This document shows positions 10,484 to 21,059 of a stretch of DNA of 64,000 bases, piece by piece. The translations under genes and the position numbers were made by a program. The notes under the pieces are model-generated. The model was given only the letters and a program-made list of their open reading frames with translations. It searched no databases and was not told where the DNA came from. The stretch's first letter is position 1, and every line of letters begins with the position of its first letter. This DNA is from Antennarius striatus (taxonomy: Eukaryota > Chordata > Actinopteri > Lophiiformes > Antennariidae): contig NC_090794.1 of assembly GCF_040054535.1 (NCBI RefSeq), positions 1,797,501 through 1,861,500 of the forward strand. The letters run 5' to 3'.

Positions 10484-10875
10484 CAGTTTGAACATGTTTG
10501 CTAAAGTGGGACCTTTGAATCTGTGGAGAAATTATGATAGTAACTTGATATTAAGTACAGAATATTAAGTACAGAAATATGTTCAAAAACACATACATGA
10601 ATAGCCAGAAATATCTTTGTTTGAGACATAAACAGAGTTTCATTTTTCTTCATGGTGAAAATATTTGGATTTAAATTCCGTTTTCTTTTAAAATGACATT
10701 CTTTCATAAAATACATTTGAAAATCTATTTGAACTTCAAAACAGGGCTAATTTTTCATTTCTATCCTGAAACAAGAAAATAGGCTCACCCACAGGACGTC
10801 CTGATTTGAACTGCGTGGTTCTGTGACCGTCTGCGTACGTACTGAGCCTCTCCTGTCGTTCTCCTTATATACATT
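10484..10875 (-). promoter_or_regulatory. Promoter, 5' UTR exon 1 and start exon of gene B
   Basis: TATATAAGG reads on the minus strand at about 10871-10863. A non-coding exon 1 ends at 10789 with GTGAGC. The start exon 10520-10484 carries ATG at 10495. The promoter looks undamaged, so the pseudogene may still be transcribed. Its exon 1 and core promoter closely match gene A. Confidence 0.65.
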
Positions 10876-10879
10876 GCAT

Positions 10880-12241
10880 GAGTTTATAGTTAGAGATCTG
10901 CTTATGGCATTTAGGGACCACACCTGACTAAAATTACAACATGCAGTGTGTCATTTTCATGCAAAAAGTATGGAATTGGAATAATAGTTGGAGATCAGGT
11001 GTACGAACCACCATTCTTCTGCCCTTGCTGAAAACCCGCTTCACGTAAATGATAACATACTTTATTGTTTGGGTGGAACATGTCAAAAACACATCATGTC
11101 AAAGCGATTGAATTGCAAAGTTTCCCTAAAGGAAGAGCTTAAAGGAGATGCAAACAACAGTGGTCATGTTTCCATACATTCAGGAACCTTTGTAACGATC
11201 AACTTTCACACAGTAGGTAATGTAAAGCATCTATAAGTAAGACCTGGGCTTTTGTCAGTTGGGCGTTGCCCCAGATCCTCAGTTTTAATAGCTGTGAAAA
11301 GAAAGATAAACACCTCAAAGGCAATTTGCAAATATGAAAAGGACTTAATAGGAATTTTGACAGCCAGATAAAACTAAAATTAATTTGGCTTCTATTTGGG
11401 ACCACTGTCAGGCTGTCATGACTTAACAGACTTGATAGGAAACAACTGTGCCAGTCCTCACTGTTCCTGCTAGAAAGTAGGTCATAACTGGAACGGTTCC
11501 AGTTATACCACTGGATCCAGAACAATGCATATGATGTAGACAAGATGTAGAGTTTTCCTCTGACCTCCCCAGTAGGTGGACACTTTTCTTTGTGATGAAA
11601 CTCGTTTCAGACAAAGAAGTAAAACCTCTAATACTTCTGGCTCTGGATCAAACACTTGCAAACTTAATATTATTCCCATCAGATATATTTTATGTACTCA
11701 TAAACAAGAATTTACACTCTCACGCAGTAACAAAGTATTTGAACCATGTAAACACTTAACATCATTATGTGATCATTAGTTATTGATACCGAAGCAAGAT
11801 TGGACTTTTACTTTGATAGGATGAGGAAGAATAAGAGGGATGGTGGGCTGGGTGGGTGGATGGATCGACGGACAAACCAACAGACTTGACAGAAGGGGAT
11901 TTTTTGCTGTTTGAATCTTTATTACTCCCAAAAGATGATTTATTCCCTTCAGAATTCATGCAAGCTGATAATTTCATGATGGCAGAAAAGATGAGATTAA
12001 AGATGTAATGGACATTTTTCACCGCCGTAAATTTCTAAAATCAGTTATGACAGAATTCCATTTAGCTGCATACAGTCAGTGTCAAGGTCCTTGTGTCACC
12101 TGTTAGCATATACTATTGTGACTTCAAAGAGGTTGAAAAAGTAGCCTTATGTCACCATGCCACCCAGAAATTAAAAGAAAATAACAGAAGAGTTGTTTGA
12201 CGTTATTCATTGCTTGACATTATTCATGGAGGAGAACTTTC
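10880..12241. other. Intergenic stretch between genes B and C
   Basis: No exon with supportable splice sites was found. The part nearest gene C should hold its 3' UTR on the minus strand: AATAAA hexamers read at about 11923-11918 and near 11945, roughly 300 nt after the gene C stop. A short Trp/Ser-rich open frame on the minus strand near 11200-11610 has no recognisable relative. Confidence 0.35.
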
Positions 12242-13644
12242 TTAACCCAAGTGGAACTGATTCTTGCATGGGCATGCAAAGCGAACTTTGTAGTCCAAGC
12301 AGTATCCGAAAATCTGGTCTTTATTTTGGCACACAAATCCTACAGTTGGGTTGTATCTGAAGAAAAGATTCAAAGCGTTTAGTGAATTAGCATCACAGCT
12401 GGAAGACAATTTCCAAACCTAAAACAAAGTATCTCTAGCCTGCAGATTTCATCTGGAATCTTTAGAGAAACTCGAACTGCCTTCTGACGAACTGAATTCA
12501 TCAGTCGTCTAAAAGTCTATCATAAAATCCTTCTGATTCTTTCCCTTTGAGGCAACTTACGTTGAGAAGACCTGCCCTGTGCTGAGGGCTGGTTTATGTG
12601 TGCCGACGACAACAGCTTCAATGAACAGTGGGTATGTACAGATGTCACGTGGATAATTCTTCCTAATCAACGACAAAAGCTCCCAGTCTCCAGTTCCACT
12701 GGGGTCGTCTCTGTCGTACCAACGAGTCCAGCACACTATAGCACGCAGTGAAAGAGATATAGGATGAGTGGTGAGACCATTTAAAGCTTAAAAAACAGTG
12801 CTGTCAATACTGAGAATGGGTGATAACAGATCATTTTCATTAGCAGTTAACAGTGCCTATGTCCATCACTCTAGTACGGTACCTCCTCCACCACAGAAAG
12901 GGGGATGGCAGCTGAAACGGACTTTATAATCTTGACACAGTTTGCCATGTCTTTGGTCATTGTTTCTGCACACGAAGCCGTAAAGGACGTCATTTCTGAA
13001 GAAGACACCCAGAAGACGTTTCATGTAAACAAACTAGTAATCCATCCAAATGTAACATACGATATATACTGTTGAATAACAGTTGTAACAGTTGAATAAT
13101 TTAGTCCTCAACATCATCTCTTCACTACAAGCATGCTAACTCTCAGACAAACCATAGCAGTCCGAAGGAACTGCTATGGTAGTAATAGCTGTAATAAAAT
13201 CTGCTGCCTGCAGATGGCAGTAGTTTGTGCGCGTGAGTAAAAAACACTAAAGAGAAAGCCTTAATCTGAAATAGCTGTAAAGATAAAGTCGTGTTTATTG
13301 CTGGACTGATGATAGTTACACGTTTTATATGTTTCCATTCTGCATCGTTACTGAATTTTCATCGCACAAACAGTCATGGTGACTGCAGTGCTTTGAGGAG
13401 AACAGTGTGACTCACAACCACAAGATTTTTATCCATACTGGTCTTACTTGTGAATCACATCTCCAGTTGCACCTGCAGGCACCCCAAGTAGACTCCTGGC
13501 CTCAATTTCCACTGGTTTGGGGCAGATCTTCCCTGGGTTCTCAGCTCGAAGATTACTGAGGGTTTCCCAGTCTCCAGTACCAGAGGGGTTGTCTCTGTCA
13601 TACCAGTCTGTCCAGCATTCTAGAAAAGGATCATTTAGATTGAG

Positions 13645-13713
<69 letters not shown>

Positions 13714-16700
13714 AAATGTCAAAATGTCGAAACAAAGCAAAAGTTAAAAGTGTGATGTGCTTACGAATGTGGGTGGGATAGTCGCAGGGCTCTTGAAGGA
13801 ACAAAACAAAAGAGAAGGCGTTAGACCTTTCTAAATGCAAACTGAATGGTTCACTTTAGCCTCTGTCAGGATTCATCCTGAGAGGGTTCTCCAACCTGCC
13901 TTTATTTATTTGAAGGGCAGGAAGACACAGTTTTCATTAACATCTTTAAATTGCCTGCTGCAAAACCACCACTGCCGAGATGTCGCAGAAGTTGATTTAA
14001 AGGCACAGTTAAACTGAAAATGAAAATTCTAGCATTATTTACTACCGTCTGTGCTAATGGAAAGTCAGGGTTAGGGTTAGGTTTTGTGCACTAGGATTCT
14101 TACAACATAATCCAAGTCACCGGTGGCGCCAAGATCCCTGATTTATTTGAAAAGACGTTATTTACGACCTTCCGTGAGCTTGAATTTTCAACGTTGTTGC
14201 TAGGCTAAAAGTTCTGAGCATGCAGCTTATCTGAAAAAGGTGCATGAGTTTGTTTGATTAATGTGAGTCTCGAGTCTCTCAAAGGGTTTAGGAGAAATGC
14301 TGCAAAGCTGGGGTGGTGTTGTATTTTGCTCTGTAAACTAAGAAATCTCAAAAGACTTTCCATCAACAGGTAGGAAACAGCTGAATTTTTGAATTTTGGT
14401 TGTAATTTTCTTCATACCTCCATAACAGAAAGAGACAGGGCACTTGAAACGAACTATATAATCATTACACCTCTTCCTCCACCAGGTTTGGTCCTTGTTT
14501 CTGCACACAAATCCAGTTATGACATCATACCTGAAAGAAGAAGAGAAAAATAAACCAATGACGAAGATACTAAACACGTTCCACATAGTTAAGATAAAGT
14601 TCTGTTTGGTGTTGGACTGATCCATTATGAGGTTTCATAAGTTATGATTCTGCAACTCTACCTAATCTTTCATAGCATAGATAGGTGGACAGAGTATCAC
14701 TCCATGCAGTTCTTACCTATAGATAACATCTCCTGTTGAAAATGGATCAACACCAAATCTAGTCTGGGCTTCAATTTGTAACGGAGTTTTGCAGATCTGT
14801 CCCGAAAAGATATCACGAATACGGTTGACGGTTTCCCAGTCTCCAGTTCCGAATGGGCTATCGACGTTAAACCATCTGGTATAGCACTCTAGAACAAAGA
14901 TGTTTGAATTGAAATGTGAACATCAAATATTAGTACTAATAACAATTTAGTTGTGATTTGATCCGGGCGACTTTCAGGTGTCGGTACAAAGGTTGCAAAA
15001 ACAAATGTAACATGAAACGAAAATTACGAGGTGTGGCATACGTAATTAAAGCACAAAGCATTCAGAGCCAAACAGCATTTTATTCTACTTATTTAAAATA
15101 CACAGTTTTCATGTTTCACTTAACCCAAATGTTTCTTCCATATTGCCCACATTTGGCAAGAATTTAATCAGATAACAACGAATTATCTTACCATGTTTGT
15201 TTGGAGGTGGTCTGATCAACCCTAGTAAGAGTAAGGACACAGTCTTAATTTAGTAGTCAGCGAGATTTTTTGGAGTACATTTAAATTCTGTCGCTCCTGT
15301 TTGTTTCATCAAACAAACAAACTTATATTTGGTGAGAATTCTGTCAGTCAGCAGTGATTGTCTTACCAATTGTCGGTTCATCCCTCACTGGGAAAAGTAA
15401 CGACAAACAAATATCTTTATTGAGTAATCAGAGTGGTTTACTGCGTGTACTGTAATTAGATTACATTCTGTTTTTATTTTTTAACAAAGACGGCGTACAG
15501 AATTTCATCCGACTGGGTTGTCTTACCAGGTTGAATGACTACCGGTGCTCGCTCCTCCTGTGAAATTCCTGATAATCAAAACTCACCATGAGTACTTAAA
15601 TAGATGCAATGCTTTTGATTACACATCATTTTCATTGTACTTGTTTGGTTATCATCAAAGAAGGCATGCACATATATTCAGTGAGAATTCCATCAGTCAA
15701 CAGTGATAGTCTTACCATTTTGAGCTGCACCCGAACCGCTCGTTTCTGGTAAAAATAAAGACAAACAAATATCTTTATTTAGTATTTTAAATAAATCTTT
15801 ATGAGTATTTTACGGTGTGTAATTAGATTACATTTAATTCTTGTTTTTTAACAAAGACGGTGTACAGAATTTCATCAGACTAAACAGGTAGAATGTCCCC
15901 TTGTGGTGGCTCATCCTCTGGGAACATAAACAAAACCCACCATGAGTACTTAAGTAGATGCAATGCTTTTGATTACACATCAACTTCATTTTACCTGGGT
16001 TTTTTTGGGGTTTTTTTTTTATTTTTTTTAATTGGTTTGGTTTTCATTTAAGAAAACATGCACATATATTTTTTGATAATTGAATCCAAGACAGTGATAG
16101 TCTTACCATTTTCAGCTGCACCCGAACTACTGCTTTCTGGTAAAAGTAACGACAAATAAATACCTTTATTTAATCAGAGTATTTTACGGAGTGTAATTAC
16201 ATTACATTCCCTTTTTGTTTTTTAACAAAGATGGTGTACAGAATTTCATAAGACTAACCAGGTAGAATGTCCCCTTGTGGTGGCTCATCCTCTGGGAACA
16301 CTGATAAACAAAACCCCCCATGAGTACTTGGGTAGACGCAATGCTTTTGATTACACATCATTTTCATTTTACCTGTTTTTTTTATCTAAAAAAAAATTGG
16401 TTTGGTTTTCATTTAAGAAAACATGCACGTATATTTTTTGAGCATTGAATCCAAGACAGTGATAGTCTTAACATTTTGAGCTGCACCCGAACTGCTCCTT
16501 TCTGGTAAAAGTAACGACAAATAAATATCTTTATTTAATCAGAGTATTTTACGGAGTGTAATTAGATTAGATTTCATTTTTGTTTTTTAACAAAGATGGT
16601 GTACAGAATTTCATAAGACTAACCAGGTAGAATGTCCCCTTGTGATGGCTCATCCTCTGTGAACACTGATAAACAAAACCCCCCATGAGTACTTAAGTAG

Positions 16701-18471
16701 ATGCAATGCTTTTGATTACACATCATTTTCATTTTACCTGTTTTTTGAATTTAGAAAAAAATTGGTTTGGTTTTCATTTAAGAAAACATGCACATATATT
16801 TTTTGAGAATTGAATCCAAGACAGTGATAGTCTTACCATTTTGAGCTGCACCCGAACTGCTCCTTTCTGGTAAAAGTAACGACAAACAAATATCTTTATT
16901 TAATCAGGGTATTTTACGGAGTGTAATTAGATTACATTTAATTTTTGTTTTTTAACAAAGATTGTGTACAGAATTTCATCAGACTAACCAGGTATAACGT
17001 CCCCTTGTGGTGGCTCATCTTCTGGTAACATAAACAAAGGCCACCATGAGTACTTTAGTAGATGCAATGCTTTTGATTACACATCATTTTCATTTTACCT
17101 GTTTGGTTTTCATCAAAGAAGGCATACACCTAAATTCAGTGAGAATTCCATCAGTCAACAGTGATTGTCTTACCGTTTTGAACTACAATCGGTCGCTCGT
17201 TCCCTGGTAAAAGGAACAACAAATAAATGTCTTTGTTGAGTAATCAGAGTGAGTTACTGTGTGTGATTAGATTACATTTCATTTTGGTTTTTAAACAAAG
17301 ACGGTGTACAGAATTTCATCAGACTTACCAAATGGAATGTCCCCTTGTGGTGGCTCATCCTCTGGGAACGTAAATAAACAAAACCCACCATGAGTACTTA
17401 AGTAGATGCAATGCTTTTGATTACACATCATTTTACCTGTTTGGTTTTCATTAAAGGAAATATGCACATATATTTTTTGAGAATTGCATCCAAGACAGTG
17501 ACTGTCTTACCATTCTGAGCTGTACCCGAACTGTTCCCTTCTGGTAAAAGTAGCGACAAACAAATTAATTTATTTAATCAGAGTGTTTTACTGTGTGTAA
17601 TTAGATTACATTTAATTTTTACGTAACCTATTCGTTTTTTAAAAAAACTGCCAGACAGAGTTTCATCAGACTCAAGTAAAAAGTCTTACCGAATTGACCG
17701 TCCACCAGTGGTCAACTCATTATGAGTACTAAACTAGTCTCACTGCTTTTGATTACACATCATTTTCATTCAACCTGTCTGGCTTTCATGAAAGACTGTG
17801 TACACATATTCCATGATTGTTTTACCGTCTCTATTTTCAGCAAATATGTCTTCCCCTGTTAAGAGTAACGACAAACAACACTCGTTGTGAAGGACTTGAT
17901 GCACACATATGATGAGAATTCCATCTGTTAACAGTGATTGTCTTACCGAATACATGCTGAAGAAATACCGCTCCCCCTGCTAAAAAGTGATGACAAACAA
18001 CATTCATCATGGAGGACTTAGTGCATACATTTCATGAGAATTCTGTCAGTCAACACTTATTGTCTTACCTTCTTGAGCTTCAGCCAAATTCCTCCCCACT
18101 GTTAAAAGTAACAACAAACAACTCTCGTCATGGAGGACTTAGTGCACAAATTTGGTGAGAAATCTCTCTAACACCAAACAAAAATCAGTATTCAATCAGA
18201 AATCAGCTAGCTTTATTGCTTATATTAAGATAAAAGTTCATTTTCATTTAACCTCGACAACATCAACAGTCTGCTGCAGGTACTGAGACGCACTTACCGA
18301 AAAACAAGACTGCAACGATGAAAACACTTAACTGTTTGAGAAAAACAAAAAATTACAGTGAAGAAAAACATGATGAAATGCCCACATTTCTCAAAAGAAG
18401 CTGTCAAATCCTGTCTACATTAATAATCTACAAATATGAAATAGAAAGTCACTCGTTACCAGCTTGAACAT
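12242..18471 (-). CDS. WxxW-domain secreted protein, gene C (three domains, microexon-coded linker)
   Basis: Exons on the minus strand: 18471-18460 (MFKL), 18331-18298 (signal peptide), about 18 mini-exons (18098-15192), then 14888-14717, 14530-14418, 13791-13765 (CDYPTH), 13619-13448, 12995-12883, 12735-12561 and 12356-12242 (TAA). Using only mini-exons that keep frame and have a GT donor (14 of 18), the model is 1356 nt, 451 aa. The layout is signal peptide, a linker of about 140 residues rich in Glu/Ser/Pro, then WxxW domains at about 157-251, 261-355 and 356-451. The first domain starts ECYTRWFN, so the first Trp of the WxxW motif is Tyr; the other two keep CWTDW and CWTRW. Domains 2 and 3 with the CDYPTH exon match domains 1 and 2 of gene B, so C looks like the fullest form of the family. 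Function is unknown; an extracellular, mucin-like role is an inference. Which mini-exons are used needs RNA data. Confidence 0.75.
13646..13712. repeat. (GT)n microsatellite in a gene C intron
   Basis: About 33 GT units lie 27 bases before the acceptor of the second WxxW domain exon (minus strand, so CA-rich in the transcript). Intronic CA runs near splice sites can bind hnRNP L; whether this one affects splicing is speculation. Confidence 0.9.
15527..15557 (-). pseudogene. Frame-breaking mini-exon of gene C (31 nt)
   Basis: It has an acceptor and a GTAAG donor but is 31 nt long. The nearby AG alternatives give 28 or 25 nt, none divisible by three. If included, the next exon would reach a TGA at once. 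A one-base insertion relative to the related exon at 17203-17174 explains it. It must be skipped in a productive transcript. Confidence 0.55.
15885..15917 (-). pseudogene. Mini-exon of gene C with lost donor (GT to TT)
   Basis: The 33-nt coding sequence is intact and encodes EDEPPQGDILP, but the donor that reads GTTAGT in its siblings is TTTAGT here. The unit is probably skipped. Confidence 0.65.
16472..16501 (-). pseudogene. Mini-exon of gene C with mutated donor (GTAAG to TTAAG)
   Basis: The 30-nt coding part is intact (ERSSSGAAQN type), and its sibling at 16866-16837 has an identical coding sequence with GTAAG. Here the first intron base is T. A GT one base upstream exists but would change the frame, so skipping is expected. 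Confidence 0.65.
17690..17715 (-). pseudogene. Decayed mini-exon relic in the gene C array
   Basis: A donor CGGTAAG is present, but there is no polypyrimidine tract before the only nearby AG. The 26-nt length breaks frame, and the next AG upstream would bring in a TGA. It occupies the spot where the alternation predicts an exon. Confidence 0.4.
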
Positions 18472-18645
18472 GATTGAAGATAAAGACAAACCCTGTGGAG
18501 AAAATGCCTCATTTAGAAACGACTGAATGAGAAAACTCCATGAAACTTTCTGAAACAATAGCGGCTCACCTGAAAGACGTCTCAGTGGGACGTTATGGAT
18601 GTGTGAGGCTTACTGAGCCTCTGGTCTCCCCTTAAATAGAGTTTA
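18460..18645 (-). promoter_or_regulatory. Promoter, 5' UTR exon 1 and start exon of gene C
   Basis: A TATA-like CTATTTAAG reads on the minus strand at about 18640-18632. A non-coding exon 1 ends at 18570 (CTTTCAG, then GTGAGC). The start exon 18492-18460 has acceptor CTCCACAG and ATG at 18471. The word GAGGCTCAGTA after the TATA box is shared with gene B. Confidence 0.6.
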
Positions 18646-19230
18646 AGAGGATACCCAGATCTGTATCCTGGAAGGTTCTATCACAGGTAAACAAAAACAT
18701 GTGTTTACCTGATCCGTCTGTGACAGGAACACGACCCTTTATCAATAGACACCTGAACACCCAACACCTGCACACCCGGTTAGTTTTCAATCAGCTGTAT
18801 TTTTCGGGCGTCCAAGCAAATATTTGCATGTTGAGAGCAAACAACGATGAACAATGGGAACACTTAATATCAGCATCGTGAGTCATTCCGATACCAAACA
18901 CAATATGACATGAAAATGCCTCCTAACCAAACAATTTTATTGATTTTAAAAATAAATCCTGAATGTGTTCAGTATTGTGTTAAAAAAAACGCTCTTAGTA
19001 GAAGCAAATGTAATGTAGAACAAAAGAGAGAAGTCAACACCTGGACAAAGAATAAATGTTAGTTGGAATCAGTCGTAAACATACGAACAGTAGAACTCCT
19101 GGTTGTGTTCAGTAGTTAAAGGAAGAACATTTCCAAGAGCACAGTGCGAAGACAACTCCAGGGACTGGGACTGAACAGCTGTGCTGCTGTAAGAAAAACA
19201 CTTATCAGTGAGGCTAATCGGGGGAAAAAG
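18646..19230. other. Upstream flank of gene C, nothing recognised
   Basis: AT-rich sequence without supportable exons or repeat ends. It may hold distal promoter elements of gene C, but no specific site can be defended. Confidence 0.3.
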
Positions 19231-19237
19231 GGGGCTT

Positions 19238-19590
19238 CAATCTGCCAGGCGGCATAAAAATTGGACTCCGGAGCTGTGGGGAAAGATCACGCGGAGAGAT
19301 GAGTCCAGATTCACTGGGTTTCAAAGCGATGGGGGGCATCAGGGTAAGATGAGAGGCAGATGAAGAGAGGCACTCATCATGTCTAGTGCCTCCCCAAGGA
19401 GCTTCTCTGTGGGGGGACGGGGGCAGTGTTCTGATGGGGTCTCTTCACCCTAGGTCCAGGTCTACGTTCATCAGTAGATAAGGTCCAGTTTACTGAATGA
19501 CCAGCTTTTCCATCAATGATTTTTCCCAAGATGCAAATGGTGTTTCAGGGAGATGACACATCAATTTCACGCATGGATCAGCCAATTTTT
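19238..19590 (+). mobile_element. Tc1-like transposase fragment
   Basis: The plus strand reads WGKITRRDESRFTGFQSDGG around 19278-19337, matching the W-x-x-x-x-x-DESRF-x-x-FxSDG region around the first catalytic Asp of Tc1 transposases. The following DNA (GAGGCAGATGAAGAGAGGCA and CATCATGTCTAGTGCC) also fits that family at DNA level. It is broken by frameshifts, and no inverted repeats remain. Confidence 0.65.
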
Positions 19591-19663
19591 ACCCCATAGA
19601 GTCTTGACTTGTCTTTTATCTCATCTTACCTGAACAACATGCATCTCAGATCATCGTCTATTG

Positions 19664-21059
19664 CACATATGTCAAACTCAAGGCCCGGGGGCCAAATGTG
19701 GCCCACCACATCATTTTATGTGGCCCGCAAGAGCATAAAAGAGTATTTAAAAATAAATAGATCAAAAGTGTGCTTTTCCAAAGTACATTTCCAACAATGC
19801 ACTAATTAAACCCATTTTAACTCTGACAAAAATGTTCTGAACCAAGTTAATGACATAACTTGTGTTTGATGTTATTTTTCTTTATGTGCTTGAATACTTT
19901 TGATCCTTGATTGATGGAGTTCTGTTGGTTTCATAACCTGGCAAACATAACAGAGCAACAAGCAAACATTTTTGTAACTTGAGTAAATAATAACTTATTA
20001 CTTAACTGAGTTACAAACTGTAATGTTAGGTAACTTGAGTAAGTAATAAGTTATTTAACATTAACGAGTAGATACATTTATTTTACATTTACAGTGGGAC
20101 CTCTACTTACGTATGTCTCTACATACGAAATTTTCTACTTACAAAATTCCTCAACAGGAAAATATTGCCTATAGTTATGAAAGAAATTTCGAGTTACGAA
20201 AGGTAAAAATACAGTATGGGCTGCTACTCACAGCTCCCACAGGTTCCTGAACGCGACATTCTTATAACTGCTCTGCAATTGGCTATTACCTAGTATCCTG
20301 GCATCCCATTGGCTAAGAGGGACCTCTGTGTGTAGCTAGATAGGAGTCTATGCAGCGTCCTCGTCATTCGGCCCTCGACCCGTGAGGTGTTTTGATAGTT
20401 TTACGTAAATATATTAACTTTTAGAGTATTCACTATGGACCCCAAGAAAGTGACGGAGAAAAGAGGAAAAGAAAAGACGAAGAAAATAGATTTTTTTTCC
20501 GTACAAACAAAGCAAGAAGTCATAGAAAAGCCTGAAAAAGGGATGCGTTTGGTTGATCTCACCAAAGAATTTGGCCGTAATGCATCTCAATCACCACGTT
20601 ATTAAAACAAAAGGAAGTTTAAGGAGTTTAAGGCATCGCGTGGGTGGTTGGAGAAGTTCAGAAGGAGGACTGGATTCACTCTGTTGTTCATGGTGAGATA
20701 GGAGCATATGAACCAGAGAGGGCAAAAAAACCACTATTTGTTTTTTACATTGTGCACAACTCTCATTTATTGTGTAATAATCTAATTGTAACATGTATTT
20801 GTCACATGTTTTGATGCATTTTTATGCTTTATAAATTTATGTCTGAATTTTTTGGGGCTTGGAACGGATTAGGGCATTTGCATGGAAAATGTGTCTCTAC
20901 TTATGAAATTTTCTACTTACGAAATTTCTTCCAGAACCAATTAATTTCATAAGTAGAGGTACCGCTGTATTTTACACTACATTGAGTAACATTTAGTTAC
21001 ATTCACAAGTTACATCTGGCCCTTTGAGGACAGCCGTTAAGCTGACTTTGACACCCCTG
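19664..21059 (+). mobile_element. hAT-like element (copy 3) with nested Tigger-like element
   Basis: The left end CACATATGTCAAACTCAAGG and right end TGACTTTGACACCCCTG are inverted. The flanks GTCTATTG (19656-19663) and GTCTATTA (21060-21067) form an almost perfect 8-bp target duplication, as expected for hAT. Without the 876-bp insert at 20092-20967 it would be about 520 bp, close to copies 2 and 4. It is a non-autonomous or deleted form. Confidence 0.75.
20092..20967 (+). mobile_element. Pogo/Tigger-like DNA transposon remnant
   Basis: The ends are CAGTGGGACCTCTACTTACG and, inverted, CAGCGGTACCTCTACTTATG. TA lies on both sides (20090-20091 and 20968-20969). Inside, an ATG at 20434 starts MDPKKVTEKRGK and continues into KQEVIEKPEKGMRLVDLTKEF, resembling the CENP-B-type N-terminal DNA-binding region of Tigger transposases. 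The DDE part is deleted. It is nested in the hAT-like element, so it is the younger of the two. Confidence 0.8.

Larger units (their letters stand above)
7925..10495 (-). pseudogene. WxxW-domain gene B, second domain broken by stop and frameshift
   Basis: Coding exons on the minus strand: 10495-10484 (MFKL), 10364-10331, 10243-10181, 9484-9455 (CDYPTH), 8927-8756, 8611-8499, 8376-8204 and 8027-7925. The first six join in frame: signal peptide, a linker rich in Pro/Val/Leu, then one whole WxxW domain (about residues 47-141). In exon 8376-8204 the conserved GDW codon TGG is TGA at 8326-8324, so translation ends after 158 aa. The same exon also has a 2-bp deletion relative to genes A and C (173 against 175 nt). 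The last exon is otherwise well kept (CRNEDQKDGACHDYKVRF). The stop lies about 120 nt upstream of the final junction, so nonsense-mediated decay is expected. It could still make a one-domain protein if the RNA escapes decay. A sequencing error would have to explain two separate lesions. Confidence 0.8.
15192..18098 (-). repeat. Tandem mini-exon array encoding the gene C linker
   Basis: Mini-exons (high to low): 18098-18069, 17976-17947, 17855-17826, 17540-17511, 17361-17329, 17203-17174, 17021-16989, 16866-16837, 16656-16624, 16501-16472, 16291-16259, 16136-16107, 15917-15885, 15745-15716, 15557-15527, 15387-15367 and 15221-15192, plus a relic at 17715-17690. From 17540 to 15716 two types alternate: 30-nt exons encoding versions of E-x-SSSGAAQN and 33-nt exons encoding versions of EDEPPQGDILP. 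Nearly all are phase 1-1, so each can be skipped without shifting frame. The introns repeat too: the word TGCTTTTGATTACACATCA recurs about once per 350-370 bp. The repeat unit is one exon pair of about 365 bp. Confidence 0.85.

Noticed and set aside
11199-11614. Extra WxxW-like exon between genes B and C (a Trp/Asn/Ser-rich minus-strand frame)
   Set aside because: The Trp spacing and flanking residues do not fit the domain (no DRDxP, no GTGDWE), and no suitable acceptor and donor pair was found.
13444-13740. Single-exon 98-aa protein with a poly-His/Thr start
   Set aside because: The His/Thr part is the CA microsatellite in the intron. Only 13619-13448 is exon, as shown by the acceptor and the matching exons in genes A and B.
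15192-18098. CRISPR array, considered because of regular short repeats with spacers
   Set aside because: The repeated units are mini-exons plus long introns (about 365 bp period) with splice sites and coding phase. The spacers are themselves homologous, and the genome is vertebrate.
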